From: an uncultured Candidatus Saccharibacteria bacterium
Lineage (GTDB): Bacteria; Patescibacteriota; Saccharimonadia; Saccharimonadales; Saccharimonadaceae
NCBI GenBank assembly: GCA_948288625.1
Contig: CAOHYA010000001.1
Span: 310,001 to 374,000, forward strand
Direction of reading: 5' to 3'
Length of the DNA stretch: 64,000 nucleotides
The notes under the pieces are model-generated. The model made no database searches, was not told the DNA's origin, and saw only the letters and a program-made list of their open reading frames with translations. Below are positions 9,009 to 17,401 of the stretch, one piece after another (positions within the stretch are counted from its first letter, which is position 1; every line of letters begins with the position of its first letter). Position numbers and translations under genes: made by a program.

Positions 9009-9443
9009 TTAGGGGGCTTCGGGCACCATGATGTAGACGTTCTCCGTGTACTTCTCGAGTTCTCCTGTGACGAAGTAGCCCTCTGCGGTTTGGGCCTTAT
9101 ACGAGGAAGGGTAACCGTAGAGAGAAGGGGCGACATCCGCAGACTGGTATCCGAGTTGCTCTACCATCGCTTCTTGCTGACGAACTCCCAGCTCGGTATA
9201 GGCATTCATGAAGGGGGTCGCTAGACCACCCGCGAGGATGAAGGCGCCGACGACTATCAACATGAGCGAAGGGACATAGTCCCACTCAGACTCAGGGCGG
9301 TCATGCATGCTATCGAGGAAATTCTTTTTCCGTCTCATCATCAAGATACCGAGTCCGATGATGATGACCGAAATGGCGAGAACCAAGGGAAACCATGCCC
9401 AATCCGGTTCGACCGGCGCAATGGTGATGCTGTCGTAGTTCAT
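9009..9443 (-). CDS. Orphan small membrane protein, 144 aa
   Basis: Function not recognised. Two membrane segments are visible, at about residues 17-36 (FPLVLAISVIIIGLGILMM) and 59-80 (VPSLMLIVVGAFILAGGLAT), joined by a charged loop with RRKK, followed by an acidic extracytoplasmic-type tail. By the positive-inside rule both ends are outside. Codons are distinctly C/G-ending. It is a complete unit: TTGCTT-17-TATAAT promoter with TGC extension, leader of about 85 nt, GGAGG 7 nt before the ATG, and a strong terminator. The setting between two unrelated plus-strand genes suggests acquisition or birth as a single gene. Confidence 0.6.
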   Translation of the reverse strand: MNYDSITIAPVEPDWAWFPLVLAISVIIIGLGILMMRRKKNFLDSMHDRPESEWDYVPSLMLIVVGAFILAGGLATPFMNAYTELGVRQQEAMVEQLGYQSADVAPSLYGYPSSYKAQTAEGYFVTGELEKYTENVYIMVPEAP

Positions 9444-9534
9444 TGAAATACCTCCAGGATGGGTAGGAGAGCGAGAGGTGGGAAGAACGTGTCGGTACGC
9501 AGGTTAAAATACTCCATACGTACAAACTGCAAAT

Positions 9535-9563
9535 ATTATAGCACATAATTAATAAAAAAGCAA
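9535..9563 (-). promoter_or_regulatory. Promoter of the 144-aa membrane protein
   Basis: On the minus strand TTGCTT (9563-9558), 17-bp spacer ending TGC, TATAAT (9540-9535). Predicted transcript start near 9528, giving a leader of about 85 nt. Confidence 0.8.
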
Positions 9564-9623
9564 TATGGTCATGCATGGATGGATGATGAGCGTCACGACA
9601 ATATGCTACAATAACCTCTAGTT

Positions 9624-10922
9624 ATGTTAGATATTCGTTACATCCGAGAGAACGCTGATTTGGTCCAAGAAAACGCTCGTCGTAAAAAGTATGATGTCGA
9701 TATTGCCGAGCTTCTAAAACTCGACACCGAGCGTCGTGAGCTGAGTCAAAAAGTAGACGAACTTCGTGAACGTCGCAATGCCAATGCTGCCAAAATGAAA
9801 GGCGGACGGCCGGAACAGTCACTTATTGACGAAGGTAAGCAAATCAAGGTTGAACTTGCTGAACAAGAAGGCTACTTGATGAATCTCGAAGCTGAAGTGT
9901 TGGCACTTCAGAAAAAAGTTCCCAACATGGCACTCGCCGATGTACCGGTCGGAGCCAGCGAGGACGAAAACGTCGTTTCTAAAAAAGTAGGCGAGCCGAC
10001 TACGTTCAGCTTTGAGCCCCGCAATCATTATCAAATTGCCGAACAACGTCTCTGGATCGATAAAGAACGAGCCGCCAAGGTAGCCGGGAGTCGATTCGCT
10101 TATTTGAAAGGCGACTTGGTCAAATTACAATTTGCTATTATTCAATTTGTGATTGATTCGCTGAGCGACGAAACGGTACTTGCAAAAATAGCTGCTGATG
10201 CCGGATTAAGCGTTGACGTGAAACCGTTTACGCCCGTGTTGCCTCCGCTGATGATTCGTACCGAACTCTATGATGCGATGGATCGGCTCGAACCGCGTGA
10301 CGATCGTTACAAGTTAGAAGACGACGACTTATGGTTGCAGGGGAGTGCCGAGCACGTCATGGGCAGTATGCATGCCAATGAAATCCTTGCGGAAGCTGAC
10401 CTGCCTATTCGCTACCTGGGCTATGCCACCAGTTTCCGCCGTGAAGCCGGTACCTATGGCAAAGACATGGAGGGCATCCTTCGCATGCATCAGTTCGACA
10501 AGTTGGAAATGGAAAGCTTCACGGTAGCCGAAAAAGGCCTCGATGAGCACTTATTGTTTGTCGCTATCCAAGAATATCTTTTATCGTCACTCGAGTTGCC
10601 GTACCAAGTCATTCAAAAATGTACCGCTGATATCGGCAAACCAAATGCTCGTGGTATCGATATGGAAGCTTGGTTGCCAGGCCAGAACCAGTACCGTGAA
10701 ACCCACACCGCCGATTACATGACCGATTATCAAGCCCGCCGTCTGCAAACCCGTGTACGTCGTAACGACGGAAACGTCGAGCTTATTCATACCAACGACG
10801 CCACGGCTTTTGCGTTAGGCCGAGCGATGATTGCCATTATCGAAAACAATCAAAATGAAGATGGTACCGTCCGTGTTCCCCAAGTACTTCGTGGGTATAT
10901 CGGCAATAAAGACATTTTATAG
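9624..10922 (+). CDS. serS: Seryl-tRNA synthetase
   Basis: Class IIa enzyme charging tRNA-Ser (432 aa, normal length). Residues 1-110 form the N-terminal tRNA-binding coiled coil (ending LQKKVPNMALADVPVG). The catalytic core carries motif 2 in FRREAGTYGKDMEGILRMHQ, followed by FDKLEME, and motif 3 in LGRAMIAIIENNQ with VRVPQVLRGY. A TACAAT -10 with TGC extension ends 11 nt before the ATG and there is no Shine-Dalgarno, so the leader is at most about 5 nt. The PgeF-like gene follows after 5 nt and is probably cotranscribed. Confidence 0.97.
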   Translation: MLDIRYIRENADLVQENARRKKYDVDIAELLKLDTERRELSQKVDELRERRNANAAKMKGGRPEQSLIDEGKQIKVELAEQEGYLMNLEAEVLALQKKVPNMALADVPVGASEDENVVSKKVGEPTTFSFEPRNHYQIAEQRLWIDKERAAKVAGSRFAYLKGDLVKLQFAIIQFVIDSLSDETVLAKIAADAGLSVDVKPFTPVLPPLMIRTELYDAMDRLEPRDDRYKLEDDDLWLQGSAEHVMGSMHANEILAEADLPIRYLGYATSFRREAGTYGKDMEGILRMHQFDKLEMESFTVAEKGLDEHLLFVAIQEYLLSSLELPYQVIQKCTADIGKPNARGIDMEAWLPGQNQYRETHTADYMTDYQARRLQTRVRRNDGNVELIHTNDATAFALGRAMIAIIENNQNEDGTVRVPQVLRGYIGNKDIL

Positions 10923-10927
10923 TTCCT

Positions 10928-11587
10928 ATGGCTCAACCAATCGTAGCGATCTCGACTGTTGAAAATGGCAATATGTACATTCCATCCGACGTTGCGAATA
11001 ACGATGTTTTGAACAACCGTACGCAGTGGCTGGAATCACTTGGCATGGAATTGAATGACACGACGCGGTTGGCGATTTCATATACTCAACCAGATTTTTG
11101 CCGCTATCAAATAGTAAATGAGCACCAAAAAGGCGACAGCGTACTGGCCGATGCGCTCGTAACATCGACGCCCGGCCACGCGTTATTTTTACCAGTTGCC
11201 GATTGTGTCGCGACGGTCTTTTACGACGAAGAACACTCCGTGCTAATGTTGGCGCACCTCGGCCGGCATAGCCTTGAGCAACAAGGCGGAGTAAAGTCGG
11301 TAGAATTTCTGACAAAGCATTTTGCTACTGAGCCTGCTTCATTGAAAGTGTGGCTTTCGCCCGCGCCGAGCAAGAAAGCATACCCAATTTATGCACTTGA
11401 AAACAAAGGGATGAAAGAGGCATTGTACGAGCAGCTTTTGCGATCAGGTATTGCGATGAAAAATATCAACGATAATTCTGCTGAGACCGATGTTGACCCG
11501 ATGTATTATTCACATTCCGCCTTTTTGAGAGGTGATAAACCTAATGACGGTCGCTTTGCGATGGTTGCCATGATACCGGCAAAGTAA
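10928..11587 (+). CDS. PgeF/YfiH-family laccase-domain protein
   Basis: A 219-residue member of the Cu-oxidase_4 (PgeF) family. The central motif PVADCVATVFYDEEHSVLML is followed by AHLGRHS, giving the family Cys and His zinc/copper ligands. The last third reads MYYSHSAF...GRFAMVAMI, the closing YSxR/GR strand. In other bacteria PgeF is a purine-nucleoside-acting or UDP-MurNAc-Ser-cleaving enzyme linked to peptidoglycan fidelity. At 219 aa it is somewhat shorter than the usual 240-260, mainly at the N-terminus, where the usual QVH motif is not seen. It lies 5 nt after serS, an arrangement consistent with a serine-related quality-control role (inference). Confidence 0.72.
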   Translation: MAQPIVAISTVENGNMYIPSDVANNDVLNNRTQWLESLGMELNDTTRLAISYTQPDFCRYQIVNEHQKGDSVLADALVTSTPGHALFLPVADCVATVFYDEEHSVLMLAHLGRHSLEQQGGVKSVEFLTKHFATEPASLKVWLSPAPSKKAYPIYALENKGMKEALYEQLLRSGIAMKNINDNSAETDVDPMYYSHSAFLRGDKPNDGRFAMVAMIPAK

Positions 11588-11601
11588 ATTGAATTGAAAA
11601 C

Positions 11602-11622
11602 GCCCCGCATACGCGGGGCTTT
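11602..11622. terminator. Intrinsic terminator of the serS-pgeF unit
   Basis: Stem GCCCCGC (11602-11608) with GCGGGGC (11613-11619), loop ATAC, flanked by AAAA and TTTC, so it works on both strands. Confidence 0.85.
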
Positions 11623-11641
11623 CGATAAGGGGTGCCATCCG

Positions 11642-11669
11642 GTGGGCGCGGCAACTGTGCCGCGCCCAC
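11642..11669. terminator. GC-rich hairpin after the 123-aa orphan gene
   Basis: An 11-bp perfect stem GTGGGCGCGGC (11642-11652) with GCCGCGCCCAC (11659-11669), loop AACTGT. There is no U-tract of its own. It lies in the 3' region of the minus-strand gene ending at 11688 and precedes the hairpin at 11602-11619. Confidence 0.6.
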
Positions 11670-11687
11670 TCGGGATGTTGAACCGCA

Positions 11688-12059
11688 CTACTTGACGCGG
11701 AAGAAGGGGAGACCATCCTCCTTCAAGCGAAAACGGGTGAACTCGATCCTCTTGATAGCTCTTCCGAGCAAGAAGAGCTGTTCGAAGGGTTCCGGAAGTC
11801 GATTCCAGAGTACTCCGCGCCGATCCAGCGACATTTCGAGCGCATGCGCTCCATCTGCCGTTTTGAACGTATCGGGCAGCTGGTTGAGCAGCGCCTCGAT
11901 TTTCGTGCGGTGTTCGTCGAGCCGTCGTTGGTCGAAGCGGACTTCACGTCCGCTGAAGTTCTCGACGGCTACATAGCTAGTTGTCGTTCTGGGATCAGCA
12001 ACGCAATCCTTGTAGATTTCGAAGATCACCCCTCCTTCAAGTACAGCCGTGGTGCCCAT
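11688..12059 (-). CDS. Orphan cytoplasmic protein, 123 aa
   Basis: No family recognised. A soluble, mixed charged protein with a central helical stretch rich in Arg, Glu and Leu (RFDQRRLDEHRTKIEALLNQ) and a basic C-terminus ending FFRVK. No signal peptide or membrane segment. Start at 12059 is fixed by AAGGAG 6 nt upstream. A divergent promoter (TGGACA-16-TATAGT on the minus strand, 12108-12135) shares the intergenic space with raiA. Two stacked hairpins follow the stop. Codon usage is C/G-ending compared with raiA next door. It is one of the self-contained orphan units of this window. Confidence 0.55.
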   Translation of the reverse strand: MGTTAVLEGGVIFEIYKDCVADPRTTTSYVAVENFSGREVRFDQRRLDEHRTKIEALLNQLPDTFKTADGAHALEMSLDRRGVLWNRLPEPFEQLFLLGRAIKRIEFTRFRLKEDGLPFFRVK

Positions 12060-12107
12060 TGCACGCTCCTTAATCGTCGATACCTTCTCATATAAGAAGA
12101 TAGTTAT

Positions 12108-12135
12108 ACTATATCATCGAAAATAAAAATGTCCA
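12108..12135 (-). promoter_or_regulatory. Promoter of the 123-aa orphan gene
   Basis: Minus strand TGGACA (12135-12130), 16-bp spacer, TATAGT (12113-12108). It is divergent from the raiA -10 at 12173-12178. Confidence 0.65.
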
Positions 12136-12172
12136 CGCTCCATACTTCAGACTTTCTTAAGAATCACGGTGG

Positions 12173-12204
12173 TATAATACATATATCAACCAACCATGAG
12201 GAGG
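12173..12204 (+). promoter_or_regulatory. raiA extended -10 and Shine-Dalgarno
   Basis: TGGTATAAT (-10 at 12173-12178) and GAGGAGG at 12198-12204, 5 nt before ATG 12210. This strong ribosome site decides the start; an in-frame ATG at 12129 lies upstream of the promoter. Confidence 0.8.
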
Positions 12205-12209
12205 AAGAT

Positions 12210-12542
12210 ATGATAACTTCAATTGACGTCACAGGTATTAAGTACGAGGTCGATGCAAAGACGCTCAGATACGTAACTGAAAAAGTTGGTAAACTCGATC
12301 GTTATTTACCTTCTCATGCCCGGCGTACTATGACCGCCGACGTAAAACTTAAGCAAGTCAATCAAGATCACGGCAATAAGTACGAAGCAGAAGTCATCGT
12401 GCACGTACCAGACAAAGTACTGACCGCCAAAGATACCACCTTCAATATGATGGCCGCCGTAGATATCGTCGAAGCAAAGCTTATCGCGCAGCTCCGAAAA
12501 TACAAAGAGTCAGTTGTCAAACGTAAAACGGCCACTGCCTAA
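12210..12542 (+). CDS. raiA: Ribosome hibernation promoting factor, short HPF/RaiA
   Basis: A 110-residue YfiA/HPF-family protein that binds the 30S decoding region and silences ribosomes in stationary phase or starvation. Visible family features are MITSIDVTGIKYEVDAKTLR at the start, the central basic strand ADVKLKQ, and the helix MMAAVDIVEAKLIAQLRKYK. It has only the N-terminal domain; the long-form dimerisation domain is absent. The start is set by the GAGGAGG site. The stop directly abuts the stop of the convergent sortase gene with no intervening base, so there is no terminator of its own. Confidence 0.92.
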   Translation: MITSIDVTGIKYEVDAKTLRYVTEKVGKLDRYLPSHARRTMTADVKLKQVNQDHGNKYEAEVIVHVPDKVLTAKDTTFNMMAAVDIVEAKLIAQLRKYKESVVKRKTATA

Positions 12543-13274
12543 TTACGAACGGACGGCGTAAACGACTAATCGTTGATCGGTCGTGCCGGTTCGAGGGTTA
12601 TAAGCTCCCACGCAGGTCATCAAGTTAAGCCCTTCGGCCGCACCATTATGCGTACTAAGGGCTTTTCTCATATTAATTCCTAGAAGTTGGACCGTCTCTT
12701 GATGTACGACGGTATAATTCAGTTTTTCGCCGCTTGCTTTGGTGATGGTGATTTGCGCGCCGATTTGAATATTCGGTAACGCACTGAACACTCCTGGGTT
12801 ATGACCATCTAAAAAGGCTGCACCCGGGTTGCCTGGCTGAGCGCTTCCATTCCACCAGCCCACCAAGCGTGGATGAACGTCGATTGCATTCGCACTTGTC
12901 AGCCCAACGGTAACGTAACGGCTGGAAAGTCCCAGACTTGGAATAGATACGGTGTCATATGATGGAGCGGGGAGGGCGGCTCGTGCCGGTTTCGGCGCGA
13001 CCTTGGCGGGAGCAGGGGCCGCTTGAACGACTGGTTGCGAGGTTTCAGCAGGCGATTGTTCGGTTGGAGCCGTCTCTTTTTCGGTCGCTACTTTCTCCTC
13101 GACAGTAACAGGCTGCGTATTGATAAGCGCCTGGGCGGTGTCGGCTTTCTGAGCAAGCATATATAACGCGACGTTAGCCAGTACGAATATAAATAACAAT
13201 ACGACTAAAAAAACACTTAAACGTAGGCTACGTAAAGAACGGATCCACCCGTAATGTGTATATATTTGCTGCAT
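12543..13274 (-). CDS. Sortase, class E/F-like transpeptidase
   Basis: Membrane-anchored sortase (243 aa) that would cleave a sorting signal and attach surface proteins. One N-terminal membrane helix lies at about residues 18-40 (LSVFLVVLLFIFVLANVALY). A Pro/Ala/Glu-rich linker (50-105) follows, then the sortase domain with the catalytic His in LDGHNP, Cys in LMTCVG and Arg in TDQRLVVYAV. The layout resembles class F of Actinobacteria. A start at 13316 would place translation inside a terminator hairpin; ATG 13274 has GGGAG 4 nt upstream and is preferred. The promoter (13343-13371) is divergent from secA. No LPXTG-type substrate was seen in this window. Confidence 0.88.
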   Translation of the reverse strand: MQQIYTHYGWIRSLRSLRLSVFLVVLLFIFVLANVALYMLAQKADTAQALINTQPVTVEEKVATEKETAPTEQSPAETSQPVVQAAPAPAKVAPKPARAALPAPSYDTVSIPSLGLSSRYVTVGLTSANAIDVHPRLVGWWNGSAQPGNPGAAFLDGHNPGVFSALPNIQIGAQITITKASGEKLNYTVVHQETVQLLGINMRKALSTHNGAAEGLNLMTCVGAYNPRTGTTDQRLVVYAVRS

Positions 13275-13290
13275 AAAACTCCCAAACAAA

Positions 13291-13313
13291 AAAGCCCGGG
13301 TACCCCCAGGCTT
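13291..13313 (-). terminator. Terminator-like hairpin in the sortase mRNA leader
   Basis: On the minus strand a 9-bp stem, AAGCCTGGG (13313-13305) with CCCGGGCTT (13300-13292), loop GGTA, then TTTTGTTTG. It lies between the sortase promoter and its Shine-Dalgarno, so it may attenuate transcription. The plus strand has no U-tract. Confidence 0.65.
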
Positions 13314-13342
13314 CATATCGTACGCGTGACGCGTTTTGTAGT

Positions 13343-13371
13343 ACTATATAATTTTTATTATTTTAAGTCAA
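13343..13371 (-). promoter_or_regulatory. Sortase promoter
   Basis: Minus strand TTGACT (13371-13366), 17-bp spacer, TATAGT (13348-13343). Predicted transcript start near 13336, about 60 nt before the ATG. Confidence 0.85.
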
Positions 13372-13398
13372 CACCTACTTCACTCGCGTGCCTCATGG

Positions 13399-13404
13399 TA
13401 TAAT
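13399..13404 (+). promoter_or_regulatory. secA extended -10
   Basis: TGGTATAAT with -10 at 13399-13404, divergent from the sortase promoter. The leader of about 40 nt ends with AAGGGG before ATG 13452. Confidence 0.6.
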
Positions 13405-13451
13405 AGTTCTAAAGAAATTTACCGAACTATTTCCGAAAGGCAAGGGGTTAT

Positions 13452-16085
13452 ATGATTAGCAGGCAAGGTGCGCTCACTAAAGTGTTTGGTGATCCGCAAA
13501 AGAAGACGTTGAAACGCCTCGAAAAGCGCGTCGGTGCGATTAATGCACTCGCCGACAAATACAAAAAGATGTCGACACCTGAGTTGAAAAAGCAAACTGA
13601 GGTACTGAAGAAGCGCCTAGCGAAAAAAGGAACGACGCTCGATAGTATTTTGCCCGATGCGTTCGCATTGGTTCGTGAAGCCGGTGACCGAGTACTTGGT
13701 ATGCGCCACTTCGACGTTCAGCTTATCGGTGCGATGGTATTGCACGAAGGCAATGTCGCCGAAATGAAAACTGGTGAAGGTAAGACACTGGTTGCGACCT
13801 TGGCGGTGTATTTGAACGCGCTCGAAGAAAAAGGTGTGCACCTCGTAACGGTAAACGACTACTTGGCACAACGTGATGCCGGTTGGATGGGTGAGATCTA
13901 TCATTTCCTCGGCCTAAGCACGGGTATTATCATTAATGACGCGTCGTTCGTTTTCGACCCTAAGTTCGATAACCCGGATCACACCGACCCTCGTATGAAA
14001 AAGTTGCGCCCGGCAACTCGAAAAGAAGCGTATGCGGCCGACATTACGTACGGTACGAACAACGAATTCGGGTTCGATTACCTGCGCGACAACATGGTCA
14101 ACGAAGTCGAATTGCTTCGCCAACGTGATTTACATTTCGCCATCGTGGACGAGGTTGACTCGATTCTTATCGATGAAGCTCGTACGCCGCTCATCATTAG
14201 TGCCCCTGCCGCCGAAAACCCGGAAAGCTACCTCCAATTCGCCAAGGTTGCCTCTAAGTTGAAGGCCGATGATTACGTACTCGACGAAAAGCGTAAAATG
14301 GTTTCGCTCACCGACGAAGGTGTTGAAAAAGTTCAACGCATGTTAGGGGTGAAAAACCTTTACAGCCCAGAATACGTTCGGTCGGTATACCACCTCGACC
14401 AAGCTTTGCGCGCACAAACTTTGTTCAAACGCGACAAAGATTACGTAGTGACTCGTGACGGTGAAGTAGTGATCGTCGATGAATTTACCGGTCGTCTCAT
14501 GAATGGTCGTCGTTACAACGAAGGGCTTCACCAGGCGATTGAAGCGAAAGAAAGCGTCGCCGTTCAACAAGAAAGCATGACTTTGGCAACCGTCTCTTTC
14601 CAGAACTATTTCCGTTTGTACAAAAAACTATCCGGTATGACCGGTACCGCCTTTACTGAAGCCGAAGAGCTACAGCAAATTTACAAACTTGATGTCGTTC
14701 AAATTCCTTCCAACCGCCCGGTTGCTCGCAAAGACAAGGACGACCTCATTTTCCGCTCTGAAAAAGCCAAAATCAAAGCGATTGCCGAAGCGATCAAAGA
14801 ACACCACGCCGCTGGTCGACCCGTTCTGGTTGGTTCTGCTTCGATCGCCAAAAACGAAATGATCGCGGCTCATTTGGACAAAGAAAAGATTCCGTATGAA
14901 ATCTTGAACGCCAAAAACAACGAACGTGAAGCGGCCATCGTCGAACGTGCCGGTGAAAAAGGTGCGATTACGCTCGCGACCAACATTGCTGGTCGTGGTA
15001 CCGACATTAAGCTTGGTGAAGGTGTGAAAGAGCTCGGTGGTTTAGTAGTGATTGGTTCCGAACGGCACGAATCACGCCGTATCGACAACCAGCTCCGAGG
15101 TCGAGGCGGTCGTCAAGGTGACCCTGGGGTAACGCAATTCTACGTTTCTACCGAAGATGATTTGATGCGTATCTTCCAAGGTGAACGCATCGCACCATTG
15201 ATGAACCGCCTTGGTATCCAAGACGATATGCCGATTCAGCACAAAATGGTCAGCAAGACGCTCGAAGCCGCTCAAAAACGTGTCGAAGGCTACAACTTTG
15301 ACAACCGAAAGAACGTGGTGCAGTACGACAACGTGATCAACCGTCACCGACGTGTCGTCTATACTATTCGCCGCAAAATTCTTGAAGGCGAAGACATCAA
15401 GGGTGAAATCGAACGCCTTATCGAAGCAAAGGTGCGTGAACTCACCGTACTTCCAGCTAAGAACAATAAGAACTTTACGACCCAATTTGAAACCGTCTTC
15501 CCAATCAACGACAAGCGGCTCAAAGCTATCGGTGCCGAAAAGCGCGATAAAGTCCGCTACGAATTAGCCCTGAAAGAAGTCCAAAAACTTTACAAAGCAA
15601 AAGAAAACGAACTTGAAACAGAAGTGCTGCGAAAAGTAGAACGTGAAGTGTACCTACAGGTACTTGATACCTTGTGGATGCAACACCTTGAGAACATGCA
15701 GCACCTCCGAGAAGGTATCCACTGGCGAAGTGTTGGTCAACGTGACCCGTTGGTCGAATACCGTTCCGAATCACAAAAACTATTCGATAGCCTGCAAGCG
15801 ACACTCCGCGAAGAAGTGCTCCGCGCCGTCATGCACGTGACAGTCCGTGATACTTTGGCCCGTGCCGAAGAAGACCACGAGACCGAACTTACTCGCTTGG
15901 CCGAAGCTTCGGTCGAAAAGGGCGTGAACGAGGTAATCAAAGGCGGAAGTAGCCGCGACAAAGACTTCAAGATCGCGAAAGCCGACTCGGCAAACGATGC
16001 TCAGCATAAAAAGAATCTTGCTGCGAAAAAGAAGAAAAACCAACGTCAAAACCGAAAATCTGGGCGCAAAGCCGGCCGTAAATAG
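13452..16085 (+). CDS. secA: Protein translocase ATPase SecA
   Basis: Motor of the general secretion pathway, driving preproteins through SecYEG. 877 residues. NBD1 has Walker A in MKTGEGKT (about 103) and Walker B/DEAD box as DEVDSILIDEARTPL. The preprotein-crosslinking domain follows, then NBD2 with NIAGRGTDIKLG, RRIDNQLRGRGGRQGDPG and the helical scaffold. The usual C-terminal zinc/SecB-binding motif (CxCxSGxxxxxC) is absent and is replaced by a Lys/Arg-rich tail (KKKKNQRQNRKSGRKAGRK), as expected where SecB is lacking. Start ATG 13452 with AAGGGG upstream. Confidence 0.97.
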   Translation: MISRQGALTKVFGDPQKKTLKRLEKRVGAINALADKYKKMSTPELKKQTEVLKKRLAKKGTTLDSILPDAFALVREAGDRVLGMRHFDVQLIGAMVLHEGNVAEMKTGEGKTLVATLAVYLNALEEKGVHLVTVNDYLAQRDAGWMGEIYHFLGLSTGIIINDASFVFDPKFDNPDHTDPRMKKLRPATRKEAYAADITYGTNNEFGFDYLRDNMVNEVELLRQRDLHFAIVDEVDSILIDEARTPLIISAPAAENPESYLQFAKVASKLKADDYVLDEKRKMVSLTDEGVEKVQRMLGVKNLYSPEYVRSVYHLDQALRAQTLFKRDKDYVVTRDGEVVIVDEFTGRLMNGRRYNEGLHQAIEAKESVAVQQESMTLATVSFQNYFRLYKKLSGMTGTAFTEAEELQQIYKLDVVQIPSNRPVARKDKDDLIFRSEKAKIKAIAEAIKEHHAAGRPVLVGSASIAKNEMIAAHLDKEKIPYEILNAKNNEREAAIVERAGEKGAITLATNIAGRGTDIKLGEGVKELGGLVVIGSERHESRRIDNQLRGRGGRQGDPGVTQFYVSTEDDLMRIFQGERIAPLMNRLGIQDDMPIQHKMVSKTLEAAQKRVEGYNFDNRKNVVQYDNVINRHRRVVYTIRRKILEGEDIKGEIERLIEAKVRELTVLPAKNNKNFTTQFETVFPINDKRLKAIGAEKRDKVRYELALKEVQKLYKAKENELETEVLRKVEREVYLQVLDTLWMQHLENMQHLREGIHWRSVGQRDPLVEYRSESQKLFDSLQATLREEVLRAVMHVTVRDTLARAEEDHETELTRLAEASVEKGVNEVIKGGSSRDKDFKIAKADSANDAQHKKNLAAKKKKNQRQNRKSGRKAGRK

Positions 16086-16106
16086 ACCCCGTCTGAAAGA
16101 ATCCGC

Positions 16107-17399
16107 ATGAACCATACTGTCGAAGAAGTGAAGCTAAAAAATGGGGCCCGTGGCCTATTGATTAACGTACCGGGCGCAACGGTAATGAGCATGCAATTTC
16201 ATTTTCGTGCCGGTAGTCGCTACGCGAAAAACAAAGAAATCGAACAAGTGGCCCATATCATGGAACACATGGCATTCGGAGCGAATGCTCGGTTCAAGTC
16301 GGAACATGCATTCGAAGACGAATTCACTAAGAACGGTGCGTATCACAACGCTTATACCTCCGATTTAGCTATGGTCTACGAAGCTGATTGCGCCGATTTC
16401 GAATGGGACCGGATTCTTGAATTGCAACGCCTCAGTATCTGCGAACCGCGGTTCAATGAAACTGAATTAGTAGCCGAAAAGGGGAACGTACGGAGTGAAA
16501 TTACCAACTATCTTAACGACCATCACCGTATTTTGTGGCCGCGTATTCAGCAGTTACTTGGTGAGGACGTACTTACGCCACGCCAAAGTCTGCAGACGAT
16601 CAATAACGTGACGCTTGCCGATATTCGTGAGCATCATCGCCGTACGCACACAACCCAAAACATGCGGTTCGTTATTGCCGGCAAGCTTCGCGGCCGCAAA
16701 GCCGATATTATCCGGCAACTTGAAGGCTTTGACTTACCAAAAGGTGAGCGCTTTGCCGTTCCTAAAGATGAATTACACAGTGCGAGCCCAACTATCATCC
16801 GCCGCAAAGACGCCTCGAACATTACCTTTGGATGGACGCTCAGCGTGCCGCGCGTACTTAAGGACGAAGAGCTCGATGCGTTGGATACTTTGAACCACAT
16901 ACTGACAGGTACCGCCTCGTCACGTATTTACGGAAAGGCCCGTGCCAAAGGCTTGGCATACCACGTAGGTGCCTATGCCGGAGCCGGATTTTATGAAAGT
17001 TCATGGGACATTTTGGCGCAAGTAAACCACGATACCGCTTCGCAGCTTTTTGACATCATGGTTCGCGAAATGAAAGCCGTGCTTGATGGTAAGTTGACCG
17101 ATGCCGAAATTGAAGCTGCGAAATCGTTCGGGTTGGGTCGCCATCAAATGGGCGCGCAAACCGTCTCTCAAATCAGCGGCTTTTACACCAACCGTTACTT
17201 CGCCGACGATTTCATCAAGAATTACGACAAAGTACCAGAGTACATGCGTCGTGTGACTCGTGAAAAAATCATGGCCGTAGCGAACGAATTCGTGAATGCC
17301 AATACCTGGGTGTTGGCGGCGGTGAGTAGTGGCGACAAGGATGAAGTGGTCGAACTCAGTGAAAAAATCGCCCCTTTATTTAAAACCAAAGAAGGTTAA
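16107..17399 (+). CDS. M16 family zinc peptidase (first of tandem pair)
   Basis: Inverzincin peptidase (430 aa). The zinc site is the inverted motif HIMEH at about residues 51-55, with the distal ligand Glu in EKGNVRSEI about 75 residues on. The second, inactive-type M16 half follows (from about 190), as in single-chain M16B enzymes such as processing peptidases. M16B proteins degrade short peptides or leaders. The gene starts 21 nt after secA and 2 nt before its paralogue. Co-location with secA suggests handling of peptides linked to export, which is inference. Confidence 0.92.
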   Translation: MNHTVEEVKLKNGARGLLINVPGATVMSMQFHFRAGSRYAKNKEIEQVAHIMEHMAFGANARFKSEHAFEDEFTKNGAYHNAYTSDLAMVYEADCADFEWDRILELQRLSICEPRFNETELVAEKGNVRSEITNYLNDHHRILWPRIQQLLGEDVLTPRQSLQTINNVTLADIREHHRRTHTTQNMRFVIAGKLRGRKADIIRQLEGFDLPKGERFAVPKDELHSASPTIIRRKDASNITFGWTLSVPRVLKDEELDALDTLNHILTGTASSRIYGKARAKGLAYHVGAYAGAGFYESSWDILAQVNHDTASQLFDIMVREMKAVLDGKLTDAEIEAAKSFGLGRHQMGAQTVSQISGFYTNRYFADDFIKNYDKVPEYMRRVTREKIMAVANEFVNANTWVLAAVSSGDKDEVVELSEKIAPLFKTKEG

Positions 17400-17401
17400 C
17401 C

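Noticed and set aside
13275..13316. Sortase start at 13316
   Set aside because: It would translate the terminator-like hairpin; ATG 13274 is preceded by GGGAG and starts just before the membrane helix.
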